Shown one piece after another: positions 1-3,689 of a stretch of 5,808 nucleotides of DNA (its first letter is position 1; each line of letters starts with the position of its first letter). The notes under the pieces were generated by a model that did not search any database, was not told the DNA's origin, and was given only the letters and a program-made list of their open reading frames with translations. A program made the translations under genes and the position numbers. The DNA comes from FEN-1297 sp964498065 (GTDB lineage Bacteria; Bacteroidota; Ignavibacteria; Ignavibacteriales; Ignavibacteriaceae): assembly GCA_964498065.1 (NCBI GenBank), contig CAZCFZ010000159.1, positions 1-5,808 of the forward strand, given 5' to 3'.

Positions 1-61
1 AAATCACATTTATTTTAACAATGGTAAAAATTGATTAATAGCACCGATATTACAATTACTC

Positions 62-90
62 TTGAAATAATAATAAACAATTTTTACAAT
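62..90 (+). promoter_or_regulatory. Sigma-70-like promoter of the SPW-repeat-like gene
   Basis: TTGAAA (62-67) and TACAAT (85-90) are separated by exactly 17 bp, each one mismatch from the sigma-70 consensus. Transcription would begin near 97 and give a leader of about 40 nt before the start codon at 137. The spacing and the well-placed ribosome binding site support the call, but an AT-rich spacer can produce such matches by chance. Confidence 0.5.
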
Positions 91-118
91 TCCGTTGTGT
101 GAATGTTAATGAACGATG

Positions 119-126
119 AAAGGAGG
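119..126 (+). promoter_or_regulatory. Strong Shine-Dalgarno site
   Basis: AAAGGAGG lies 10 nt before the ATG at 137, an almost perfect anti-SD match. It fixes the start of the small membrane protein. It is also notable because many Bacteroidota genes lack such sites, so it argues that this organism uses SD-guided initiation. Confidence 0.75.
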
Positions 127-136
127 CTAGTTAATT

Positions 137-457
137 ATGTGGCAAGCATGGTTTAATGTTGCAGTAGGTATATGGTTAATTATATGCGCATTCGTTCCGC
201 CTCTTCAGACTCCGGCAAGTATGATTGTTCCCGGAATTGTATCAATCATATTTGGCTTTTGGGGTGGAGGTAGTATTAACAGCTGGCAGGGATATATAAA
301 TGGTATAATTGGTATCTGGCTTTTCGTCAGTGCTGTGTGGTTAATGTTGTATGTTCCATGGAATTTCTTCTTTGCCGGAATAATAATAGGTGCATTAGCA
401 CTATGGAATAGTCTTCAGCATATTCATCCCCAACAAGTGCATGCACATGCGCATTAA
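137..457 (+). CDS. Small four-helix SPW-repeat-like membrane protein with His-rich tail
   Basis: This is a 106-residue, very hydrophobic protein of unknown biochemical role, presumably in the cytoplasmic membrane. The sequence shows two tandem copies of one unit offset by 48 residues. W2, N7 and GIWL (11-14) recur as W50, N55 and GIWL (59-62), and G33 and W42 recur as G81 and W90. Each unit has two predicted membrane helices (about 5-22, 28-43, 54-72 and 76-92). This architecture matches the SPW-repeat family (PF03779 type), although the Ser-Pro-Trp signature is not kept exactly. The last dozen residues, HIHPQQVHAHAH, hold five histidines and could bind a metal; that is inference. The gene has its own promoter, a strong ribosome binding site and a strong terminator, so it is probably monocistronic. 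The family assignment is from remembered motifs; the existence of the gene is secure. Confidence 0.75.
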   Translation: MWQAWFNVAVGIWLIICAFVPPLQTPASMIVPGIVSIIFGFWGGGSINSWQGYINGIIGIWLFVSAVWLMLYVPWNFFFAGIIIGALALWNSLQHIHPQQVHAHAH

Positions 458-475
458 TAAAGATAAAACTAATCA

Positions 476-520
476 CCCCTTCCTTATCAAAATAGGGAAG
501 GGGTTTTCATTTCTTTTTTA
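476..520 (+). terminator. Rho-independent terminator
   Basis: CCCCTTCCTTAT (476-487) pairs with ATAGGGAAGGGG (492-503) around a CAAA loop. This is a 12-bp stem with one G-U pair, followed by TTTTCATTTCTTTTTT. It ends the transcript of the small membrane protein 19 nt after its stop codon and separates it from the pirin gene. Confidence 0.92.
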
Positions 521-521
521 A

Positions 522-551
522 TTTCAATTCTCAAATAATCAAAAATATAAT
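522..551 (+). promoter_or_regulatory. Weak candidate promoter for the pirin gene
   Basis: A perfect TATAAT lies at 546-551, with a poor TTTCAA -35 (522-527) 18 bp upstream. The leader to the pirin start would be about 75 nt. Only the -10 is convincing, and the whole spacer is AT-rich, so this is a candidate only. The strong terminator just upstream means the pirin gene needs some promoter in 521-620. Confidence 0.25.
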
Positions 552-630
552 TTGCGGATATACGGAATTTATATCACAACTTTTTGTTTTTATTTTAAAT
601 AAAATCCTTTGTAAAAATTAAGAGGATGTC

Positions 631-1536
631 ATGTCAATAAGACCCGTTAAGAAAATATTAAAAGCGCAGCCTACAATCGAAGGAGCCGGAGTTAATCTTC
701 GCAGGGCTGTTGGTTTTGGAGATCCTTCCGAAGTCGATCCGTTTCTTTTATTGGATGATTTCCGGAATGAACGGCCTGAAGATTATATTGCAGGATTTCC
801 ATGGCATCCTCATCGGGGAATTGAAACCATAACTTATGTTTTAGCAGGAAGAGTTGAACACGGCGACAGTATGGGAAATAAAGGTGTTATTTCATCCGGT
901 GATGTTCAATGGATGACTGCAGGAAGCGGTATAATACACCAGGAAATGCCTAAAGGTGATCCGAAAGGGAGAATGCACGGTTTTCAGCTTTGGGCAAATC
1001 TGCCGTCTGCACTCAAAATGACTTCACCCCGTTATCAGGAAATTAAATCAGATGGTATACCTGAAGTAATTGATGATGACGGAACTGCTGCAAAAATTGT
1101 CTGCGGCAGTTTCTGGGGGAAAAAAGGACCTGTTGAGGGAATTGCTGCAGATCCAATTTATGTTGATGTTACAGTTCCTGCGGGAAAAAGAAAAACCATA
1201 CCAATTGATACAAGAAATAATGCATTTGCTTATGTCTTTGCCGGGTCGGGGAAATTCTGTAATGCATCCGGGCCGCTTGCAGTTCCAACAGAAAGTGTCG
1301 GCTGGCTTGATACTTCACCTCCGACTGAAGCAGATAACCGATCTCTGATTTTATTTGACAGCGGCGATGAGGTGACCGTTCAGGCAGGAGATCAAGGTAT
1401 TCGTTTTCTTCTTATTTCCGGCAGACCTTTGAAAGAGCCTGTTGCATGGTATGGTCCTATTGTGATGAATACTCAAGCCGAATTAAAAAAAGCTTTTGAA
1501 GAACTTCAGGAAGGAACGTTTTTAAAATCTAAATAA
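631..1536 (+). CDS. Pirin family protein (bicupin, possible quercetin 2,3-dioxygenase type)
   Basis: This is a 301-residue soluble cytosolic protein of the pirin/YhhW family, near the usual length of 230-300. The N-terminal cupin carries the family signature FPWHPHRGIETITYVLAG (residues 56-73) and, further on, GSGIIHQEMP (98-107). The four metal ligands known from human pirin and E. coli YhhW are all present as His59, His61, His103 and Glu105, so an iron-type centre should be intact. The C-terminal cupin-like half ends in the typical block from about residue 265 to 297 (RPLKEPVAWYGPIVMN, then an amphipathic helix). Some bacterial pirins cleave quercetin in vitro, but physiological substrates are mostly unknown and no neighbour suggests a flavonoid pathway. 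ATG 631 is preceded at 5 nt by a modest AGAGG; an ATG at 626 is out of frame. The gene stands alone, facing the PAP2 gene. Family assignment is secure; the reaction is not. Confidence 0.95.
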   Translation: MSIRPVKKILKAQPTIEGAGVNLRRAVGFGDPSEVDPFLLLDDFRNERPEDYIAGFPWHPHRGIETITYVLAGRVEHGDSMGNKGVISSGDVQWMTAGSGIIHQEMPKGDPKGRMHGFQLWANLPSALKMTSPRYQEIKSDGIPEVIDDDGTAAKIVCGSFWGKKGPVEGIAADPIYVDVTVPAGKRKTIPIDTRNNAFAYVFAGSGKFCNASGPLAVPTESVGWLDTSPPTEADNRSLILFDSGDEVTVQAGDQGIRFLLISGRPLKEPVAWYGPIVMNTQAELKKAFEELQEGTFLKSK

Positions 1537-1731
1537 AACAGCCTCATTCATATTTTTACCGGTTAAGTGAAGTATTTAATAGGATTAAATTAAAAATGCA
1601 TGATTGTATGAATATCATAATTTCACAATTTAAAATTAACTTTTAGACTAGTTTGAGAATTACTTAAAAGAACAAAGCAGAAATTTTAGCGGCATTAATA
1701 TTATAAAACCTCTTTATTATTATTCCGGCGA
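1537..1731. other. Intergenic spacer between convergent genes, no signal seen
   Basis: This 195-bp AT-rich stretch separates the 3' ends of the pirin and PAP2 genes. I find no convincing stem followed by a U-run on either strand and no small open frame with a ribosome binding site. Termination here may be Rho-dependent or use a weak structure I did not recognise. Confidence 0.5.
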
Positions 1732-2367
1732 TTAAAACTTGCTTTTTATTTTTTCGAACAAATAAAATAAAACATAAGTGGTAGCGAAACCAAGGTATGC
1801 TCCGGCAATTACATCGCTTAAAAAATGATAATCAGTTCCGATTAATGCAACGCCAAGTACAATTAAAAAAATTATAACCGGTTTACGTAGTTTCGGAAAA
1901 TATATTAAAAGAGCTGCTCCGAATGCGGCAAAAACTGTCATATGTCCCGAGGGAAAACTTGCACCTCCGAAACCATGAAACCATTCAAACCTTAAAGGCC
2001 TATGACTCAGGAGCCAAGAACGCACGGTAGTTCTTCCGAACATAAATTGAAAATATGTTTTAAGAATATACGATACCGGTAAGGTTACAGCGGCAAGCAA
2101 TAGAAAATGTGTTTTTGCATCATTCAATTTTTTATGCAGCCGGTAAAAATAAATTAACCACATTAAAATTGTACCCACAGCAACTATATCAGGCAATATA
2201 TCCGGAATGTGTTCGGTAACTTTGTGTATAGCTCGGATTGATCTAATAAATTGCATTACACGGACGGCAATTCCTTCATCCAAAAAACGAATGCTAAGTA
2301 AGATTGCGGCTAATACTAATAAGGAGATGGCAATACTATTATAAAACGAAGAATATTTTTTTTGCAA
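1732..2367 (-). CDS. PAP2-family phosphatase, integral membrane
   Basis: This is a 211-residue membrane protein of the PAP2 / lipid phosphate phosphatase superfamily, which removes phosphate from lipid or isoprenoid phosphates; the substrate cannot be told here. About six hydrophobic helices are visible (roughly 10-29, 60-75, 86-104, 142-157, 162-178 and 187-204). Motif 1 is K103...FGR112TTVRSW. Motif 2 is FPSGH (138-142), with His142. Motif 3 is YHFLSDVIAG (180-189), with His181 and Asp185 in the HX3D arrangement. The Arg that normally lies six residues before the motif 3 His is Leu175. The preceding HGFGGASFPSGH context matches a subgroup with NYHF-like motif 3, so the change may be normal there. 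The start is TTG: a TGA lies three codons upstream, no ATG is available before residue 38, and only ATT and ATA lie between. No Shine-Dalgarno sequence is visible. The tRNA terminator upstream implies a separate promoter. Confidence 0.88.
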   Translation of the reverse strand: MQKKYSSFYNSIAISLLVLAAILLSIRFLDEGIAVRVMQFIRSIRAIHKVTEHIPDILPDIVAVGTILMWLIYFYRLHKKLNDAKTHFLLLAAVTLPVSYILKTYFQFMFGRTTVRSWLLSHRPLRFEWFHGFGGASFPSGHMTVFAAFGAALLIYFPKLRKPVIIFLIVLGVALIGTDYHFLSDVIAGAYLGFATTYVLFYLFEKIKSKF

Positions 2368-2410
2368 TATAATTCAATAGTTAATTGTTTATATAAATTT
2401 AATACCTGAT

Positions 2411-2450
2411 AATAAAAATGCGAAAATTGTTTGGCGCTGCAATCTTCGCA
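2411..2450 (-). terminator. Rho-independent terminator of tRNA-Ser(CGA)
   Basis: Read on the minus strand, TGCGAAGATTG (2450-2440) pairs with CAATTTTCGCA (2429-2419). The stem is 11 bp with one G-U pair and a 10-nt loop, followed directly by TTTTTATT. It starts 12 nt past the tRNA 3' end and isolates the tRNA from the PAP2 gene on the same strand. Confidence 0.88.
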
Positions 2451-2462
2451 TACAAAATCAAG

Positions 2463-2551
2463 CGGAGAGACAGGGATTCGAACCCTGGGTACTGATTACT
2501 CAGTACAACGGTTTTCGAGACCGCCCCGTTCAACCACTCCGGCATCTCTCC
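2463..2551 (-). tRNA. tRNA-Ser(CGA)
   Basis: This is an 89-nt class II tRNA. Acceptor GGAGAGA (2551-2545) pairs with TCTCTCC (2470-2464), and the discriminator is G at 2463. The anticodon stem GCGGT/ACCGT encloses loop CTCGAAA, giving anticodon CGA (plus-strand positions 2515-2517), which reads UCG serine codons. The long variable arm is a perfect 7-bp stem, GTACTGA-GTAA-TCAGTAC, as expected for serine tRNAs. The T-loop is TTCGAAT. CCA is not encoded, so it must be added enzymatically. It has its own promoter and terminator and diverges from a second serine tRNA locus. Confidence 0.97.
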
Positions 2552-2559
2552 AGTTTTAT

Positions 2560-2576
2560 ATCATAATTTTTATGAT
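2560..2576. repeat. Perfect palindrome at the tRNA-Ser(CGA) transcription start
   Basis: ATCATAA-TTT-TTATGAT is a perfect 7-bp inverted repeat with a 3-nt centre. It covers the predicted start point and leader of the leftward tRNA transcript. It could be an operator-like site or a 5' leader hairpin removed by RNase P; in such AT-rich DNA chance is possible. Confidence 0.4.
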
Positions 2577-2579
2577 GCA

Positions 2580-2608
2580 AATTTAGTTATCCTTTCATTT
2601 GCTAACAA
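2580..2608 (-). promoter_or_regulatory. Promoter of tRNA-Ser(CGA)
   Basis: On the minus strand, TTGTTA (2608-2603) and TAAATT (2585-2580) are separated by 17 bp. Transcription would start around 2573, about 22 nt before the mature tRNA. The same -35 hexamer and spacing appear in the divergent promoter at 2644-2672, which supports both calls. Confidence 0.6.
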
Positions 2609-2643
2609 ATTTTTCTAAAAATTTATGATTACTTTCAAAATTT

Positions 2644-2672
2644 TTGTTAAAAGTTAATGAAATAGCTATATT
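2644..2672 (+). promoter_or_regulatory. Original promoter of the tRNA-Ser(GGA) locus
   Basis: TTGTTA (2644-2649) and TATATT (2667-2672) are separated by exactly 17 bp. The predicted start near 2679 lies about 9 nt before the tRNA-like 5' fragment at 2688, the normal position for a tRNA promoter. The intact tRNA now begins 324 bp further on and I see no comparable promoter next to it. This promoter therefore probably drives one transcript through fragment, GIY-YIG gene and tRNA. Confidence 0.6.
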
Positions 2673-2687
2673 AACACTCTAATTTTC

Positions 2688-2747
2688 GGAAAGGTGCATG
2701 AGTGGTTTTCAGCCGGAGGCTGATCCGCCAAAGGCGGAAACTGGCAC
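2688..2747 (+). repeat. 5' fragment of tRNA-Ser(GGA), interrupted by a 30-bp double hairpin
   Basis: With 2709-2738 removed, the remaining 30 nt match the first 30 nt of the intact tRNA at 3012-3041 with one difference (T2699 against G3023). The fragment holds the 5' acceptor strand, the D-arm and the first three bases (CAC) of the anticodon stem, then diverges. The substitution breaks the third D-stem pair, consistent with loss of selection on this copy. It lacks anticodon, variable arm and T-arm, so it cannot be a functional tRNA. Confidence 0.88.
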
Positions 2748-2757
2748 TTTCAATTAA
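2698..2757 (+). CDS. Possible 19-codon leader ORF across the double hairpin
   Basis: An ATG at 2698 opens a frame through the whole 30-bp insertion to TAA at 2755-2757, coding MSGFQPEADPPKAETGTFN. The ATG exists only because of the T2699 substitution in the tRNA fragment. AAAGG lies just before it at 2690-2694, though only 3 nt away. The frame stops 11 nt before the GIY-YIG start, so translational coupling is conceivable. With nothing but the open frame as evidence, it may equally be chance. Confidence 0.2.
   Translation: MSGFQPEADPPKAETGTFN
2709..2738 (+). repeat. Double-hairpin palindromic insertion in the tRNA fragment
   Basis: Two perfect 15-bp inverted repeats lie side by side: TCAGCC-GGA-GGCTGA (2709-2723) and TCCGCC-AAA-GGCGGA (2724-2738). 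Each has a 6-bp stem and a 3-nt loop. Removing exactly these 30 bp rejoins GTGGTTT to AACTGGCAC and restores the D-loop sequence of the intact tRNA at 3026-3041; shifting the cut by one base spoils the match. The GC-rich palindromes stand out from the AT-rich surroundings and look like a small repeated palindromic unit of REP or MITE type. That class assignment is inference. Confidence 0.8.
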
Positions 2758-2768
2758 AAGATAAAAAT

Positions 2769-3034
2769 ATGTATTATGTATATGTTCTTTGGAGTGATAA
2801 ATTAGAGAAAAGATATGTTGGTTCAACATATAATATCCCAAAGCGCATTAAAGAACATAACCAAGGATCAAGTAAATTTACGAAGGGAGGTATCCCTTGG
2901 AACTTAATACATGAAGAAGAATTTTTTTTAAATATGAAGCATTAAAAAGAGAGAAATTTTTAAAAACCGGTCAAGGCAGAGCATGGCTGGATAAAAAATT
3001 TCCTCAATTTTGGAAAGGTGCAGGAGTGGTTTAA
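2769..3034 (+). pseudogene. GIY-YIG endonuclease, frameshifted at a U8 tract (decayed or expressed by slippage)
   Basis: Frame 1 (2769-2945) encodes 58 residues beginning MYYVYVLWSDKLEKRYVGST, then stops after an 8-T run at 2922-2929. The -1 frame continues from 2930 with KYEALKREKFLKTGQGR and ends at TAA 3032-3034, for about 88 residues joined, the usual length of small COG2827/YhbQ-like GIY-YIG proteins. VYV (4-6) and YVG (16-18) are the GIY and YIG elements. Arg26 and His30 fit the conserved RxxxH block, and Glu49 or Glu50 the metal-binding Glu. The halves are otherwise well conserved, so the shift is recent, a sequencing error in a homopolymer, or tolerated through slippage. No good ribosome binding site precedes the ATG. 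The last residues (about WKGAGVV) are encoded by the 5' end of the downstream tRNA gene. The family nicks or cuts DNA; this copy's target is unknown but its position suggests the tRNA. Confidence 0.8.
2924..2930 (+). other. T-TTT-TTA slippery heptamer at the GIY-YIG frame break
   Basis: In the reading frame of the GIY-YIG gene the bases are T TTT TTA, the X XXY YYZ form used in -1 ribosomal frameshifting, inside a run of eight T. A one-base backward slip continues with AAA TAT GAA and restores the rest of the domain. I see no stable hairpin 5-9 nt downstream and no SD-like stimulator 10-14 nt upstream, so transcriptional slippage on the U-run or simple mutation are equally possible. Confidence 0.4.
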
Positions 3035-3098
3035 CTGGCACGCCTGGAGAGCGTGTGTACCTTTACGGGTACCGAGAGTTCGAATCTCTCCCTTTCCG
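3012..3098 (+). tRNA. tRNA-Ser(GGA)
   Basis: This is an 87-nt class II tRNA. Acceptor GGAAAGG (3012-3018) pairs with CCTTTCC (3091-3097), and the discriminator is G3098. The D-stem is CAG/CTG. The anticodon stem CACGC/GCGTG (3039-3043, 3051-3055) encloses loop CTGGAGA, giving anticodon GGA at 3046-3048, which reads UCC and UCU. The variable arm pairs GTACC with GGTAC. The T-arm GAGAG-TTCGAAT-CTCTC is complete, and CCA is not encoded. Its 5' end overlaps the last codons of the GIY-YIG frame, and its promoter appears to lie 340 bp upstream before the duplicated tRNA fragment. RNase P cleavage from a long mRNA-like precursor would then be required. I see no clear terminator directly after it. 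Confidence 0.97.
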
Positions 3099-3256
3099 CT
3101 GATTATCAATAAGTGACCATTGTCCTATCCTTAATTATATTTATCTGTTTTGAAGTATAAATAATATTGACATTTAAATATTTAATGCTGATCATATAAT
3201 AAAATAACTCAATTTAGTCGGCTAATCTATTACTTATTGAGTTTGAGGGAATTGAA

Positions 3257-3520
3257 ATGAAATTATTTAATTACATTTTGGTCGTTTTAAGCTTAATCTT
3301 TTTGTTCGGCGGATTAACAGCTATAGGCTTTTCCGGCACTCAAATGAATAATCATGAATACTCTCAGTTGGTACCGGCGGAGCTGGAAAAATACCGCCAT
3401 GTAAATGAAATGCTATCAATAAACCAGATTGACAGTTTAACTTCAAATAATAATTACTATTTTACTTCGGCAAATGCTGCCGGTATATCTGTCAATTCAG
3501 TTGTTGGTAAAAAATTCTGA
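3257..3520 (+). CDS. Small single-helix membrane or secreted protein, unknown function
   Basis: This is an 87-residue protein that I do not recognise. The N-terminus, MKLFNYILVVLSLIFLFGGL, is a hydrophobic helix with one Lys in front (about residues 5-23). It could be a membrane anchor or an uncleaved signal peptide, placing the polar remainder outside the cytoplasm. The polar part has an acidic-basic stretch (EYSQLVPAELEKYRHVNEM, about 34-52) and an Asn/Tyr/Ser-rich end. GAGGG at 3245-3249, 7 nt before the ATG, supports translation. It follows tRNA-Ser(GGA) on the same strand and precedes the MATE gene by 169 bp without an obvious functional link. A one-base deletion in the A6 run near its end would swap the last residues for a longer tail ending at 3551, so the 3' end might be altered. 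Coding status is moderately supported, function not at all. Confidence 0.6.
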   Translation: MKLFNYILVVLSLIFLFGGLTAIGFSGTQMNNHEYSQLVPAELEKYRHVNEMLSINQIDSLTSNNNYYFTSANAAGISVNSVVGKKF

Positions 3521-3689
3521 TCCTGAAAAAGACAATTATTTTACAAGTTGAAAAAATTTATCCGGAAAGCGATTTTAATTAAGAACACTAAGTTTTTCAG
3601 CTCTATAATTGGGTATTATTCCATTCCAACGTTTTAAATTTCTATTTTGAATTAATTTGGCTTCTTAAGTGAGAAGATGATTTTTATTT

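Larger units (their letters stand above)
2688..3041 (+). mobile_element. Putative tRNA-targeting GIY-YIG element with tRNA 5'-end duplication
   Basis: The unit runs from the damaged tRNA 5' fragment to the matching first 30 nt of the intact tRNA. The simplest reading is that about 294 bp (2748-3041) entered a tRNA-Ser(GGA) gene just before the last two pairs of the anticodon stem. The element would carry, or have duplicated, the tRNA 5' end so that a full tRNA is rebuilt at its right edge. Between the repeats lies only a GIY-YIG nuclease gene, a class that includes homing endonucleases. No integrase, reverse transcriptase or intron core is visible. Mobility is inferred from the duplication and the nuclease, not shown. 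Confidence 0.55.

Noticed and set aside
1070..1348. Open frame overlapping the pirin gene
   Set aside because: It lies wholly inside the well-supported pirin coding sequence in another frame and has no recognisable domain.
2688..2747. A second complete tRNA gene at the left copy
   Set aside because: Similarity ends after three bases of the anticodon stem; there is no anticodon loop, variable arm, T-arm or 3' acceptor strand.
2883..2898. AAGGGA-GGTA-TCCCTT hairpin as a stimulator of the frameshift
   Set aside because: It lies about 25 nt upstream of the slippery site, whereas stimulatory hairpins lie downstream. It is probably just coding sequence.
2688..3041. Group I or group II intron in the tRNA
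   Set aside because: The insertion is about 294 bp with only a nuclease frame, shows no catalytic core elements I can recognise, and leaves a complete uninterrupted tRNA at its right side rather than two exons.
3167..3200. Perfect TTGACA and TATAAT hexamers upstream of the small unknown gene
   Set aside because: They are 22 bp apart, far from the 16-18 bp a sigma-70 promoter needs. Neither hexamer has a good partner at the proper distance, so I do not call a promoter.
3523..3600. CTGAAAAA and TTTTTCAG as a terminator after the small unknown gene
   Set aside because: The 8-bp arms are more than 60 nt apart and A/T-dominated, so chance is the better explanation.
3661..3676. CTTCT/AGAAG inverted repeat before the MATE gene as a regulatory hairpin
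   Set aside because: The 5-bp AT-rich stem with a 6-nt loop is too weak to claim, though it partly covers the weak GAGAAG site.
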